Source of the DNA: Ensifer sp. WSM1721
GTDB taxonomy: Bacteria > Pseudomonadota > Alphaproteobacteria > Rhizobiales > Rhizobiaceae
Length of the DNA stretch: 64,000 nt
Direction of reading: 5' to 3'
Assembly: GCF_000513895.2 (NCBI RefSeq)
Contig: NZ_CP165782.1
Coordinates: forward strand, 2,557,501 to 2,621,500
The notes under the pieces are model-generated. The model did not search any database and was not told the origin of the DNA. It worked only from the letters and a program-made list of their open reading frames with translations. The translations under genes and the position numbers were made by a program. This document shows positions 38,045 to 48,008 of the stretch, in pieces (the stretch's first letter is position 1; each line of letters starts with the position of its first letter).

Positions 38045-38153
38045 AGAACGGCTTGTGTATGGAGCAAAAACGCGTATCGATGTCGCCAACCGACAATCAG
38101 GCCGCCCTGTTAAGGCGCATTTTCCTGCGAACGCTCTTGGAGGGAATGAATCC

Positions 38154-38903
38154 ATGAAAATACTTGTGACGGTGAAGCGGGTCGTCGACTTCAACGTGAA
38201 GATCCGCGTGAAGGCGGACGGCACGGGCGTCGAGCTTGCCAACGTGAAGATGTCGATGAACCCGTTCGACGAGATCTCGGTCGAAGAGGCGCTGAGGCTG
38301 AAAGAGGCCGGCAAGGCGAGCGAAGTCGTCGTCGTCTCGATCGGACCGGCCAAGGCGGAAGAGACGCTCCGCACCGCGCTCGCGATGGGCGCCGATCGGG
38401 CGATCCTCGTCGAGACCGAGGACCAGGTCGAGCCGCTCGCCGTCGCCAAGATCGTCAAGGGTGTGGCCGAGGCCGAACAGCCGGGGCTGATCATTGTCGG
38501 CAAGCAGGCGATCGACGACGATTCCAACCAGACCGGTCAGATGCTCTCGGCGCTGTTGGGCTGGCCGCAGGGCACCTTCGCCTCCAAGGTCGAGATCGGT
38601 GACGGCAAGGTCAATGTCACCCGCGAGGTCGACGGCGGGCTGCAGACGGTGGAACTGAAGCTGCCGGCCGTGGTCACCACCGACTTGCGCCTGAACGAGC
38701 CGCGCTACGCCTCGCTGCCGAACATCATGAAGGCGAAGAAGAAGCCGCTCGACAAGAAGACGCCGGCCGATTTCGGCGTCGACACGAGCCCGCGGCTCAA
38801 AGTTCTGAAGACGGAAGAGCCGTCGGGCCGCAAGGCCGGCATCAAGGTGAAGTCGGTCGCCGAGCTCGTCGAGAAGCTCAAGACCGAAGCCGGCGTCCTC
38901 TAA
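38154..38903 (+). CDS. etfB: Electron transfer flavoprotein beta subunit
   Basis: 249 aa from the ATG at 38154 with GGAGG 10 bases upstream. The opening [20 protein letters not shown], the AMP-binding segment [20 protein letters not shown] and the C-terminal helix region match housekeeping EtfB (not nitrogen-fixation FixA). It forms the ETF heterodimer with EtfA and shuttles electrons from acyl-CoA dehydrogenases to ETF-ubiquinone oxidoreductase. etfA follows after 25 bp. Confidence 0.95.
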   Translation: MKILVTVKRVVDFNVKIRVKADGTGVELANVKMSMNPFDEISVEEALRLKEAGKASEVVVVSIGPAKAEETLRTALAMGADRAILVETEDQVEPLAVAKIVKGVAEAEQPGLIIVGKQAIDDDSNQTGQMLSALLGWPQGTFASKVEIGDGKVNVTREVDGGLQTVELKLPAVVTTDLRLNEPRYASLPNIMKAKKKPLDKKTPADFGVDTSPRLKVLKTEEPSGRKAGIKVKSVAELVEKLKTEAGVL

Positions 38904-38928
38904 GGTTCAAGGAAAGGGAGATTCCATC

Positions 38929-39858
38929 ATGGCCATTCTGCTTCTGGCTGACCACGACAACACCCACCTTTCCGACCAGACGGCGAAGGCGCTGACGGCG
39001 GCGACCAAGATCGGCGGCGACGTGCATGTGCTCGTTGCGGGTTCCGGCGTCGAGGCCGTCGCCCAGCAGGCGGCGAAGCTCTCGGGCGTCGCCAAGGTGC
39101 TCGTCGCCGAGGATGCCTCACTCGCCCACAATCTCGCCGAGCCGCTGGCGGCCCTCATCGTCTCGCTCGCCGGCAACTATGATACGCTTGTTGCCGCCGC
39201 CACCTCGGTCGGCAAGAACGTCATGCCGCGGGTTGCCGCGCTCATCGACGTGGCGCAGGTCTCCGAGATCATCGAGGTCGTTTCTTCCGACACCTTCAAG
39301 CGGCCGATCTATGCCGGCAACGCCATTCAGACGGTGCAGACGACGGAGCCGAAGCGCGTGATCACCGTGCGCACCGCCTCTTTTGCCGCGGCTCCTGAAG
39401 GCGGTTCGGCAGCGATCGAGACGGTTGCGGCCGCCGCCGATCCGGGGCTTTCGAGCCACGTTTCCGACGCCCTCTCCTCCTCAGACCGGCCGGAGCTGAC
39501 CTCCGCGAAGATCATCATCTCGGGCGGCCGCGCGCTCGGCTCCTCCGAGAAGTTCAAGGAAGTCATCCTGCCGGTCGCCGACAAGCTCGGTGCCGCCGTC
39601 GGCGCCAGCCGTGCCGCCGTCGATGCCGGCTACGCGCCGAACGACTGGCAGGTCGGCCAGACCGGCAAGGTAGTCGCGCCCGATCTCTACATCGCTTGCG
39701 GCATCTCCGGTGCCATCCAGCACCTCGCCGGCATGAAAGATTCCAAGGTGATCGTCGCCATCAACAAGGATGAGGAGGCGCCGATCTTTCAGGTCGCCGA
39801 CTACGGCCTCGTCGCTGATCTTTTCGACGTGTTGCCGGAGCTCGAGAAGGCGCTTTGA
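38929..39858 (+). CDS. etfA: Electron transfer flavoprotein alpha subunit
   Basis: 309 aa, starting after GGGAGA. The N-terminal domain (1-190) is followed by the FAD-binding domain with [54 protein letters not shown] and [20 protein letters not shown], which are the conserved EtfA/FixB blocks. Length matches housekeeping EtfA. A terminator lies 59 bp downstream, closing the etfBA operon. Confidence 0.95.
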   Translation: MAILLLADHDNTHLSDQTAKALTAATKIGGDVHVLVAGSGVEAVAQQAAKLSGVAKVLVAEDASLAHNLAEPLAALIVSLAGNYDTLVAAATSVGKNVMPRVAALIDVAQVSEIIEVVSSDTFKRPIYAGNAIQTVQTTEPKRVITVRTASFAAAPEGGSAAIETVAAAADPGLSSHVSDALSSSDRPELTSAKIIISGGRALGSSEKFKEVILPVADKLGAAVGASRAAVDAGYAPNDWQVGQTGKVVAPDLYIACGISGAIQHLAGMKDSKVIVAINKDEEAPIFQVADYGLVADLFDVLPELEKAL

Positions 39859-39917
39859 GGGACCGGCCGCTGATACGAAAAAGGCTGGAAAAAACCCCGG
39901 CATGGCATTAACAATCG

Positions 39918-39948
39918 TACCGGGTCGGCCCTGCCGATCCGGTATTTT
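39918..39948 (+). terminator. Terminator of etfBA
   Basis: Stem TACCGG-g-TCGGC pairs with GCCGA-t-CCGGTA (internal mismatch), followed by TTTT. Confidence 0.7.
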
Positions 39949-40003
39949 CGCATCTGCGGCCAGCATCGCTGGCGCAACCTGTTGAACATGGGTGTTCACT
40001 TCA

Positions 40004-40876
40004 ATGATCAAGACGGTCGGAATTATCGGCGCAGGTCAGATGGGCTGCGGAATTGCGCATGTTTCGGCAGCCGCCGGCTATAAGGTGCAGCTCTACGATA
40101 TCGCTGCGGATCGCATCGAGGCGGGGCTCGCCACCATCAACGGCAATCTCGCCCGTCAGGTCTCCTCCGGCAAGATGAGCGACGAGGACCGCAAGCGGGC
40201 GCTTTCCCTGATCAAGGGTTCCGTAGACATCAACGATCTCTCGCAAGCCGACCTCGTCATCGAGGCGGTCACCGAGGACGAAACCGTCAAGCGCAAAATC
40301 TACGGCCAGGTGTGTCCAATCATGAAGCCGGATGCGATTCTGGCGACGAACACATCGTCACTCTCGATCACCAGGCTCGCCTCCGCGACCGATCGCCCCG
40401 AACACTTCATGGGCATCCACTTCATGAACCCGGTTCCGGTGATGAAACTCGTCGAGCTGGTGCGGGGCATTGCCACCGACGAGGAGACGTTCCGGACGGC
40501 CAAGGAATTCGTCGCGCACCTCGACAAGACCGTCACGGTTGCGGAAGATTTCCCCGCCTTCATCGTCAACCGCATCCTGCTGCCGATGATCAACGAGGCG
40601 ATCTACACGCTTTACGAAGGCGTCGGCACGGTCGATGCCATCGATACGGCGATGCGGCTCGGCGCCAACCATCCGATGGGGCCGCTGCAGCTTGCTGACT
40701 TCATCGGTCTCGACACCTGCCTGTCGATCATGCAGGTGCTGCACGACGGCTTGGCGGATTCGAAATATCGGCCCTGCCCGCTGCTCGTCAAATATGTTGA
40801 GGCAGGCTGGCTCGGCCGCAAATCCGGCCGCGGCTTCTATGATTATCGCGGCGACGTCCCCGTCCCGACGCGCTGA
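40004..40876 (+). CDS. hbdA: 3-hydroxybutyryl-CoA dehydrogenase
   Basis: 290 aa from the ATG at 40004; a GTG at 39992 also opens the frame. NAD-binding GAGQMGCGIA (8-17), catalytic His block MGIHFMNPVPVMKLVE and NHPMGPLQLADFIGLD are diagnostic for PaaH/Hbd. It oxidises 3-hydroxybutyryl-CoA (or reduces acetoacetyl-CoA in PHB-linked metabolism). It sits directly after etfBA, which fits acyl-CoA oxidation, but a terminator separates them. It is convergent with tlpA. Confidence 0.93.
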   Translation: MIKTVGIIGAGQMGCGIAHVSAAAGYKVQLYDIAADRIEAGLATINGNLARQVSSGKMSDEDRKRALSLIKGSVDINDLSQADLVIEAVTEDETVKRKIYGQVCPIMKPDAILATNTSSLSITRLASATDRPEHFMGIHFMNPVPVMKLVELVRGIATDEETFRTAKEFVAHLDKTVTVAEDFPAFIVNRILLPMINEAIYTLYEGVGTVDAIDTAMRLGANHPMGPLQLADFIGLDTCLSIMQVLHDGLADSKYRPCPLLVKYVEAGWLGRKSGRGFYDYRGDVPVPTR

Positions 40877-40905
40877 TCTGTTTCAGCCGTCTCGCGCTTT
40901 CCCCT

Positions 40906-41580
40906 TCAACTGCCTGCATGCGGAGGCAGCGCCGCCTGGATCAGGCTTTTGGCATCTTCGCTGTCCCACGCGGCCGGGCCGTTCATCGAGCCGATCAGGC
41001 AGCCCTTTTCGTCGAGAAGCAACGTAGCGGGGAGGCCGAAGGCGAGGCCCTCCTTCTTCAGCGTGTTGAAGACGCCCATCGAGGCATCGCGATAGTAGCC
41101 GAGCTCGTGCACGCCGACCTCATCGAGAAAGGTCTTGGGCTTGTCGTCACCGCCGGTGTCGATATTGATCGCGACCACCTCGAAACGATCGCCCCCGAGC
41201 GCCATCTGCAGGGCATTGAGCGCCGGCATCTCCTCCCGGCACGGCACGCACCAGGTCGCCCAGAGATTGACGAGGACGGTCTTCCCGGCAAAGGCGGCCA
41301 GCGTCAGCGGCTTGCCGTCCGGGCCGGCGAAATCGAGGCCGGCTATCGGGCGCGGATTGGCCGCCGGCGTCATCGCCGCGACCTGGCCGCGCATCAGCGG
41401 CGTCAGCGTAGCGACCTTCTCCGCCGCGAGCGGGCAGCTCGCATCGGCCGCCGGCGTGACGCCGCCATTGCCAGACCCGGTCTCCTTCACGTATACCGCA
41501 GCCGCACCGGCGATCACCCCGAGAAGGGCGGCGAGCGCGAACAATTTCACGGCCGGAGGACGTTTCTTCTGGTCTGGCAT
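40906..41580 (-). CDS. tlpA: TlpA-type membrane-anchored thiol:disulfide oxidoreductase
   Basis: 224 aa from the ATG at 41580 with GGAGAATGA upstream. An N-terminal membrane anchor ([21 protein letters not shown], near 11-31) is followed by a periplasmic thioredoxin fold with redox motif WCVPC in [17 protein letters not shown] near 115. TlpA reduces copper-binding and apocytochrome partners for cytochrome aa3 assembly in rhizobia. Its start is 25 bp from the argH start, so the two promoters must overlap or lie in the opposing genes. Confidence 0.92.
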   Translation of the reverse strand: MPDQKKRPPAVKLFALAALLGVIAGAAAVYVKETGSGNGGVTPAADASCPLAAEKVATLTPLMRGQVAAMTPAANPRPIAGLDFAGPDGKPLTLAAFAGKTVLVNLWATWCVPCREEMPALNALQMALGGDRFEVVAINIDTGGDDKPKTFLDEVGVHELGYYRDASMGVFNTLKKEGLAFGLPATLLLDEKGCLIGSMNGPAAWDSEDAKSLIQAALPPHAGS

Positions 41581-41605
41581 TTCATTCTCCAAGGCGGGCA
41601 TCCTC

Positions 41606-43009
41606 ATGGCTGACGGCAGTTCCGAGACGAAATCCTCCAACCAGATGTGGGGCGGGCGCTTCGCCTCGGGCCCGGACGCGATCATGGAGGAGATAAATGC
41701 CTCGATCGACTTCGACAAGAAGCTCTATGCCCAGGATATCCGCGGCTCAATAGCGCATGCTACCATGCTGGCGCAGCAGGGCATCATTTCCGCCGAGGAT
41801 AAAGACAAGATCGTTCACGGCCTCAACACGATCCTGTCAGAAATCGAAAGCGGCGCCTTCGAGTTCTCGCGCCGCCTCGAAGACATCCACATGAACGTCG
41901 AGGCGCGGCTGGCAGCGCTGATCGGCGCCGCCGCCGGCCGCCTGCACACGGCGCGCTCGCGCAACGATCAGGTCGCGCTCGATTTCCGCCTCTGGGTGAA
42001 GGAAGAGCTGCAGAAGACGGAAAAGGCGCTAACCGCGCTGATCGCCGCTTTCCTCGATCGAGCGGAAGAACATGCCGACACGGTGATGCCGGGCTTCACG
42101 CACCTGCAAACGGCGCAGCCAGTGACCTTCGGCCATCATTGCATGGCCTATGTCGAAATGTTCGGCCGCGACCGCTCGCGCGTCCGCCACGCCATCGAGC
42201 ACATGGATGAAAGCCCAATCGGCGCCGCCGCGCTTGCCGGTACCGGCTTCTCCATCGACCGCCACATGACCGCGAAGGCGCTCGGCTTCCGCGAGCCGAC
42301 CCGCAACTCAATCGACACGGTCTCCGACCGAGACTTCGCGCTCGAATTCCTTTCCATCGCGGCGATCGCCGCGACGCACCTTTCGCGGCTCGCGGAAGAG
42401 ATCGTCATCTGGTCCACGCCGCAATTCGGCTTCATCCGCCTGTCGGATGCTTTTTCGACCGGCTCGTCGATCATGCCGCAGAAGAAGAACCCGGACGCCG
42501 CCGAGCTCGTGCGGGCGAAGACCGGCCGCATCAACGGTTCGCTGATCGCGCTTCTGACGGTAATGAAGGGTCTGCCGCTAGCCTATTCCAAGGACATGCA
42601 GGAAGACAAGGAACAGGTCTTCGATGCAGCCGAAAGCCTGGAGCTGGCGATCGCAGCGATGACCGGCATGGTGCGTGACATGACCGTGCGCGCCGACCGG
42701 ATGAAGGCGGCCGCCGGTTCCGGCTACGCGACGGCGACCGACCTCGCCGACTGGCTTGTGCGCGAGGCGGGGCTGCCCTTCCGCGACGCCCATCACGTGA
42801 CCGGCCGCGCGGTGGCCCTCGCCGAACAGAAGGGCTGCGACCTCGCCGAGCTCTCGCTTGCCGAGCTTCAAGCGATCAATCCAGCGATCACCGACAAGGT
42901 CTTCGACGTGCTGACCGTGGAGGCTTCGGTGGCGAGCCGCACCAGCTTCGGCGGCACGGCCCCGGCCGAGGTCCGCAAGCAGATCGCCTGGTGGCGGGGG
43001 CGCAACTAG
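41606..43009 (+). CDS. argH: Argininosuccinate lyase
   Basis: 467 aa from the ATG at 41606; the open frame extends 157 codons upstream through the tlpA antisense but that part is not real. The fumarase-superfamily signature [12 protein letters not shown] is near 290, with earlier blocks [11 protein letters not shown] and [12 protein letters not shown]. It splits argininosuccinate to arginine and fumarate, last step of arginine synthesis. Ribosome binding site GGCGGG is modest. It is followed by lptM and lysA, a conserved alphaproteobacterial order. Confidence 0.96.
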   Translation: MADGSSETKSSNQMWGGRFASGPDAIMEEINASIDFDKKLYAQDIRGSIAHATMLAQQGIISAEDKDKIVHGLNTILSEIESGAFEFSRRLEDIHMNVEARLAALIGAAAGRLHTARSRNDQVALDFRLWVKEELQKTEKALTALIAAFLDRAEEHADTVMPGFTHLQTAQPVTFGHHCMAYVEMFGRDRSRVRHAIEHMDESPIGAAALAGTGFSIDRHMTAKALGFREPTRNSIDTVSDRDFALEFLSIAAIAATHLSRLAEEIVIWSTPQFGFIRLSDAFSTGSSIMPQKKNPDAAELVRAKTGRINGSLIALLTVMKGLPLAYSKDMQEDKEQVFDAAESLELAIAAMTGMVRDMTVRADRMKAAAGSGYATATDLADWLVREAGLPFRDAHHVTGRAVALAEQKGCDLAELSLAELQAINPAITDKVFDVLTVEASVASRTSFGGTAPAEVRKQIAWWRGRN

Positions 43010-43159
43010 CGCGGGTTGCCGGCAACGCAGAAACAGGGTGCACAAGCTGCTGAAAAATCGATAAGACGTCGCACCAGAGCGGAGACAGGAATGGGCGGGC
43101 TCCATTGCGCCCCGGCGACGCTCTTGAGATCAATCGCTTCAGCTTCGGCGAAGGAAAAA

Positions 43160-43360
43160 ATGACGATGACATTCTCGAAGGCCGCCCGGTTCGCGCTCCT
43201 GCTGGTTATTCCCGGACTGGTCCTCGCCGGCTGCGGACGCAAGGGCGATCTCGACCGGCCGGGGGCCAACACGCCGATCAACACGAAAACGCCCACCGGG
43301 ACAGCCGAACCGAGGCAGACGGTCGAGGACCGGCCCTTCCTGCTTGACCCCCTGCTCTAA
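43160..43360 (+). CDS. lptM: LptM-like lipoprotein
   Basis: 66 aa from the ATG at 43160 (MTMTFSKAARFALLLVIPG). The lipobox LVLAGC is followed by GRKGDLDRP, matching LptM (YifL), the small lipoprotein associated with the LptDE outer-membrane complex in E. coli. AAGGAAAA precedes the ATG. The argH-lptM-lysA order is widely conserved in alphaproteobacteria. The remainder is Pro/Thr-rich. lysA starts nine bases after the stop. The frame upstream (43016-43159) is open but not coding. Confidence 0.85.
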   Translation: MTMTFSKAARFALLLVIPGLVLAGCGRKGDLDRPGANTPINTKTPTGTAEPRQTVEDRPFLLDPLL

Positions 43361-43369
43361 GGAACAGCC

Positions 43370-44638
43370 GTGAACCATTTCCAATATCGCGATGGAATTC
43401 TTTACGCCGAAGACGTTCCCGTAACGGACATCGCGCGTGCCGTCGGCACACCCTTCTACTGCTATTCCACCGCGACGCTCGAGCGCCATTACCGCGTCTT
43501 CGCGCAAGCCTTTGCCGACGTCGACGCCATGGTCTGCTACGCGATGAAGGCCAATTCCAACCAAGCGGTGCTGAAGACACTTGGCCGCCTCGGCGCGGGC
43601 GTGGACGTCGTCTCAGAAGGTGAACTGCGGCGCGCGCTCGCTGCCGGCATTCCCGCGAGCCGGATCATGTTCTCCGGCGTTGGCAAGACCGCGCGCGAGA
43701 TGGATTTTGCCATCGAAGCGGGCATCTACTGTTTCAATGTCGAATCCGAGCCGGAACTGGAGGCCCTGAACCAGCGGGCCGTGCACGCCGGCAAGCAGGC
43801 GCATGTCTCTTTCCGCATCAACCCGGACGTCGACGCCCGCACGCATGCGAAGATCTCGACCGGCAAGAAGGAAAACAAGTTCGGCATCTCCTGGGAGCGG
43901 GCCCGCGGCGTCTACGCCCACGCCGCGACGCTTCCCGGCATCAAGGTGACCGGCATCGACATGCATATCGGCAGCCAGATTACCGAGCTGCAGCCCTTCG
44001 ACGACGCTTTCAAGCTGCTGCGCGAACTGGTCGACACCTTGCGCTCCGACGGTCACGTCATCGACCACGTCGATATCGGAGGGGGCCTCGGCATTCCCTA
44101 CCGGGAAGACAACAATCCGCCGCCGCTGCCCGACGCCTATGCCGACATCGTCAAAACCCAGCTCAAGGGCCTCGACTGCAAGATCGTCACCGAGCCCGGG
44201 CGGCTGATCGTCGGCAATGCCGGCATTCTGGTCACCGAAGTGATCTATGTGAAGGATGGCGGCGACAAGACCTTCGTCATCGTCGACGGTGCGATGAATG
44301 ACCTGATCCGCCCGACGCTCTACGAGGCCTATCACGAGATCAGACCGATCAGAATTTCCGCCGCGAACGCCCCGCGCATCAAGGCGGATGTCGTCGGTCC
44401 GGTCTGCGAGACCGGCGACTACCTGGCGCTCGACCGTGAGATGGCGATGCCCAAACCGGGCGACCTTTTCGCAATCGGCTCGGCCGGCGCCTACGGCGCG
44501 GTCCAGTCGGGGACCTACAACAGCCGCCTTCTGGTGCCAGAAGTGCTCGTCAAGGACGATCGCTTCCATGTGATCCGCCCACGCAAGGACTACGATGCGT
44601 TAATCGGTCTCGACTCGATGCCGGATTGGCTCGACTGA
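43370..44638 (+). CDS. lysA: Diaminopimelate decarboxylase
   Basis: 422 aa, GTG start with AAGGA upstream. The PLP lysine is in CYAMKANSN near 60, the glycine-rich phosphate loop DIGGGLGIPY near 238, and the EPGRLIVGNAG and CETGDYLA substrate blocks follow. It makes lysine from meso-diaminopimelate, the last step begun by lysC earlier in the window. It starts nine bases after lptM, so they are likely one transcript. Confidence 0.96.
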   Translation: MNHFQYRDGILYAEDVPVTDIARAVGTPFYCYSTATLERHYRVFAQAFADVDAMVCYAMKANSNQAVLKTLGRLGAGVDVVSEGELRRALAAGIPASRIMFSGVGKTAREMDFAIEAGIYCFNVESEPELEALNQRAVHAGKQAHVSFRINPDVDARTHAKISTGKKENKFGISWERARGVYAHAATLPGIKVTGIDMHIGSQITELQPFDDAFKLLRELVDTLRSDGHVIDHVDIGGGLGIPYREDNNPPPLPDAYADIVKTQLKGLDCKIVTEPGRLIVGNAGILVTEVIYVKDGGDKTFVIVDGAMNDLIRPTLYEAYHEIRPIRISAANAPRIKADVVGPVCETGDYLALDREMAMPKPGDLFAIGSAGAYGAVQSGTYNSRLLVPEVLVKDDRFHVIRPRKDYDALIGLDSMPDWLD

Positions 44639-44746
44639 TCCGGTTGCCGCTCTCCAGGAGCGGACCGGAATCGGCGATCACGTTTTGTTTTTTGCCGCCG
44701 CCCTCGCCTTCGCCACAAAGGATGTTATCCTGAGCGAGGATCGCTG

Positions 44747-44798
44747 GAGCGGCATTAAAGGAAAAGTGTGAGCGGTTTTTTTGCCCGCATCCCGCTCT
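44747..44798 (-). repeat. Short dispersed repeat, family 2, copy c (inverted)
   Basis: On the minus strand: AGAGCGGGATGCGGGC, then AAAAAAACCGCTCACACTTTTCC. Same ordered blocks as 18871-18923 and 25485-25526. It lies between lysA and the TIGR02302 gene. Confidence 0.65.
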
Positions 44799-44862
44799 GA
44801 CCTTGAATCGGTTGCGACTGTGATCCAAAGCCGTCTACGGGATGGAAAGGGAATTTGGTCGG

Positions 44863-47469
44863 ATGACGCAGTTCCGGCAGGATGAAACGCCAAGACCGCA
44901 GTCCTTCGCCAGGATGCTGGCGGCCAAGCGGTTCTTCGCTCGCCTGGTCCTTTTGGCCGAAGAGGTTCTGCCGCGCATCCTGCTCCCGGCGTCGCTCATT
45001 CTCCTCTTTCTCTCCGCCGGCTGGCTCGGCTTCTTCCGGGTCGCGCCGTTCTGGCTGCATGCCGGGGTTCTTCTCGCCTTCATTGCCGGGCTGTTCTTCT
45101 CGCTCTTGCCGCTCACCCGCATCCGCTGGCCGGAAACGGCCGAGGCCGACCGGATGCTGGAAGACCGTAACCGGCTGCCCCATCAGGCGATCCGCGTGCA
45201 GGATGACGTGCCGGCGACGGAAGGCGCATTCGGTGCCGCCCTATGGCGCGAGCATCAGGCCCGCATGGCACGGATGGTCCGCGGACTGGATACCGGCCTG
45301 CCGCGTCCGGACATCGCTCGGCACGATCGGTTCGCGCTGAGGGCGATCCCCGTCCTCATTGCCTTCATCGCCTTCGCCTATTCCTACTCGAACCGCGCGG
45401 GACTGGTGACGGATGCGCTCCGTCTGCCCGAGCAGCAGACGCTTTCTTCCGATATCCGCATCGACGCCTGGGTAACGCCGCCCGCTTATACCGGGCGCGC
45501 GCCGATTTTCCTGACTGGCCGACCGGACACGGCGGCGGAAGAAGACAAGGGGCCGATCACGATACCGCAGTTCAGCGATCTCACGGTGCGGATAACCGGT
45601 GGCGGCGCCGAGGAGACGGTCAGCTATGCCGAGTCGGGCGGCGCCGAGCCGGCGATCATCCCGATGTCGGAGGCCAAGGCAGGAGCGCCACCGAAGACGG
45701 AAACGGCGGAGCCAGCGCCGAATGCCGTGCGCAACCATCTCTATCGGATCACCAAGGACGGAACGCTGTCTGTCGGCGGCCAGAGCTGGACCTTCAAGAT
45801 CACCCCGGACAGCGTCCCGGCGATCGCCTTCGACGGTGCACCGCGGCCTACAGCCAATTCCTCGCTTGAGATCAGTTTTCTCGCCCAGGACGACTACGGC
45901 ATCGCCCAGGCCTGGGCCGAGATCAAGCCGCTCGAAGAGCCGGCGGCCAACACACGGCCGCTCTATGCCCCTCCCGAATACCGCCTCGATCTTCCGCGCC
46001 GCAACGCCCGCGAAGCCAAGGCCACGACGAGCCGGAATTTGAGCGAGCATCCGCTTTCCGGAAAGCGCGTGCGCATCACGCTCGTCGCCCGCGATGCCGC
46101 CGGTCAGGAAGGCCGAAGCGTGCCGCAGGAAATGGTCCTTCCGGCGCGCCGGTTCTTCGAACCGCTCGCCGCCGCCGTCGCCGAGGAGCGGCAGGTCTTC
46201 TCGCTCGATGCCAACCAGTTGCCCCACGCGATCGACCTTAATGACGCGTTGACGCTCTATCCCGAGCAGACGATCCCCAACCTCACGCATTTCCTTTTGC
46301 TGAAATCGGCCCGCTCGCGCATGCAGCTCGCCCACAACGACGACATGCTGCGCGATGCCGCCGACCATTTGTGGGAGATCGCGCTCGGCATCGAGGATGG
46401 CGACCTGTCGCTCGCCGAGCGCCGGTTGCGCGATGCGCAGCAGGCGCTCTCCGACGCTCTCGAGCGCAATGCCTCGGATGAGGAAATCGCGAAACTGATG
46501 CAGGAACTGCGCCAGGCCATGCAGGAATACATGCAGGCACTCGCGGAACAGGCTGCGAAAAACCCCGCGATGGCCGCGAATCCCGATATGAACAATGTGC
46601 TGCGCCAGCAGGATCTGGAAAAGATGATGGACCAGATCGAGAATCTCGCACGCTCCGGCGCGCGCGACCAGGCGCGGCAAATGCTCTCCGAGCTGCAGCG
46701 GATGATGAACAATCTCCAGGCCGGCCGCATGCAGCAGATGGGCGAGCAGAACAGCGCCATGCGCCAGCAGATGGATAAGCTCGGCCAGCTGATGCAGCAG
46801 CAACAGCAGCTCATGGACGAGACCTTCAAACTGGACCAGGCACTGCGCGACCGGATGCAGCGCGGCGACCCGCTCGACGGCGAGGACAATGAGCTCTTCG
46901 GCCAGGACATGCCTCAGGACCCCGGACAGCAGGGCGATCCAAACGGCGAGCCCAGCCCGCTCGATGACATGACGGCCGAACAGTTGAAGGAAGCCTTGAA
47001 GCAGCTCAAGCAGCAGCAGGAGGCACTCGGCAAGCAATTGGGCGAGCTGCAAAAAGGCCTTCAGGAGCTCGGCGTTCAGCCCGGCAAAGGCTTCGGCCAG
47101 GCTCAGCGCGAAATGGAAGGCGCGGCCGATGCTCTCGGCAAGGGCCAGGGCGAACAAGCCGTCGGCAACCAGGGCCGCGCACTGCAGGCACTGCGCGAAG
47201 GCGCGCAGGAGATGATGAACCAGATGCAGGCCCAGCAGGGACAGGGGCCGGGGCAAGGCGTTCCGCAATACGGCCAGAACGGGCGCGACCCGCTCGGACG
47301 GCGCCAGCAGAATATCGGCCCCGATTTCGGACAGAGCGTGAAAGTGCCGGACGAGATCGACACGCAACGGGCGCGTCAGATTCTCGAACAGATCCGCCGC
47401 AAGCTCGGCGACAACCTGTCGCCGGAGGCGGAGCGGCAATATCTCGAACGATTGCTCGACATGCGGTGA
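44863..47469 (+). CDS. TIGR02302/DUF4175 family membrane protein
   Basis: 868 aa from the ATG at 44863, chosen because AAGGGA precedes it; ATG at 44842 adds seven residues. Two membrane helices near the N-terminus (about 35-85) and one near 165, then a periplasmic beta-rich region (DIRIDAWVTPPAYTGRAPIF, typical of DUF4175) and a long Met/Gln-rich helical C-terminus (about 560-810) with runs such as QQQQLMDE and MQQMGEQNSAMRQQMDKL. It is a widespread alphaproteobacterial family of unknown function, usually next to lysA. The helical part suggests coiled-coil assembly. Envelope stress or lipid-related roles are unproven. Confidence 0.88.
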   Translation: MTQFRQDETPRPQSFARMLAAKRFFARLVLLAEEVLPRILLPASLILLFLSAGWLGFFRVAPFWLHAGVLLAFIAGLFFSLLPLTRIRWPETAEADRMLEDRNRLPHQAIRVQDDVPATEGAFGAALWREHQARMARMVRGLDTGLPRPDIARHDRFALRAIPVLIAFIAFAYSYSNRAGLVTDALRLPEQQTLSSDIRIDAWVTPPAYTGRAPIFLTGRPDTAAEEDKGPITIPQFSDLTVRITGGGAEETVSYAESGGAEPAIIPMSEAKAGAPPKTETAEPAPNAVRNHLYRITKDGTLSVGGQSWTFKITPDSVPAIAFDGAPRPTANSSLEISFLAQDDYGIAQAWAEIKPLEEPAANTRPLYAPPEYRLDLPRRNAREAKATTSRNLSEHPLSGKRVRITLVARDAAGQEGRSVPQEMVLPARRFFEPLAAAVAEERQVFSLDANQLPHAIDLNDALTLYPEQTIPNLTHFLLLKSARSRMQLAHNDDMLRDAADHLWEIALGIEDGDLSLAERRLRDAQQALSDALERNASDEEIAKLMQELRQAMQEYMQALAEQAAKNPAMAANPDMNNVLRQQDLEKMMDQIENLARSGARDQARQMLSELQRMMNNLQAGRMQQMGEQNSAMRQQMDKLGQLMQQQQQLMDETFKLDQALRDRMQRGDPLDGEDNELFGQDMPQDPGQQGDPNGEPSPLDDMTAEQLKEALKQLKQQQEALGKQLGELQKGLQELGVQPGKGFGQAQREMEGAADALGKGQGEQAVGNQGRALQALREGAQEMMNQMQAQQGQGPGQGVPQYGQNGRDPLGRRQQNIGPDFGQSVKVPDEIDTQRARQILEQIRRKLGDNLSPEAERQYLERLLDMR

Positions 47470-47520
47470 TGACCTTGGCGGAGGTGCGAGTTGAGGATGC
47501 GCCTTTTCCGCCCAGTGAGG

Positions 47521-47607
47521 CCCTTCTCCCCCAAACGGGGCGAGGAGAACCGCGGCACCGCTTAGTCCTCCCTCTCCCCGTGTGCGGGAAGAGGGTTAGA
47601 GTGAGGG
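47521..47607. repeat. Intergenic repeat with C/G-rich hairpins
   Basis: Two neighbouring hairpins (CTTCTCC/GGAGAA type; then CCCTCTCCCC with GGGAAGAGGG) followed by TTAGAGTGAGGGC. The CCCTCTCCCCGT ... GAGGGTTAGAGTGAGGG pattern is one I recall as dispersed in intergenic DNA of rhizobia. Not seen a second time in this window. Confidence 0.6.
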
Positions 47608-47648
47608 CAAAGCGCCGCTACGCGCGTTAAATTCGCGCGAAAGCGCCG

Positions 47649-48008
47649 TCAGGCGGCGAGCGCCAAGGCAACGGCCTTGCGGATGTCCGGCAGCGAAAAG
47701 GGTTTGGCGATCACGTCGACAACTTTGCCGGAGAGGTCGTCGGCACGCTCGCGCTGCTCGGCATAGCCGGTCATCAGCAGAATCTTCAACGCCGGAAATG
47801 CGGCCGATGCCTGGTGCACAAGCTCGATGCCGTCCATGACCGGCATGCGAATATCGGACAATAGCAGATCGAACGGCTGATCGCGAAGGCAGGCGAGCCC
47901 GTCGGCTCCATCGCCGGCTTCCACGGTTTCGTGCCCATCGAGTCGCAACGCCCGCGCCACAAATGAGCGCAGGGCATCCTCATCCTCGGTAATCAGGATT
48001 CTCGCCAT
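47649..48008 (-). CDS. Single-domain response regulator, CpdR-like
   Basis: 119 aa from the ATG at 48008, five bases after GGGAGG; the adjacent ATG at 48011 is too close. A receiver domain only: acidic pocket EDED near 8-11, phospho-acceptor Asp52 in LLLSDIRMPVMDG, Thr in LLMTGYA near 83 and Lys in AKPFSLPDI near 103. No output domain. CpdR proteins in alphaproteobacteria control ClpXP localisation and degradation of cell-cycle factors such as CtrA. This sequence resembles them in length and ending, but I cannot tell CpdR1 from other CpdR-like paralogues. It is leftward, 250 bp from hpt. Confidence 0.75.
   Translation of the reverse strand: MARILITEDEDALRSFVARALRLDGHETVEAGDGADGLACLRDQPFDLLLSDIRMPVMDGIELVHQASAAFPALKILLMTGYAEQRERADDLSGKVVDVIAKPFSLPDIRKAVALALAA

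Noticed and set aside
45241..47439. 732-codon open frame antisense to the TIGR02302 gene
   Set aside because: Leu-rich stretches come from antisense reading of Gln/Met-rich codons; no start context or family match.
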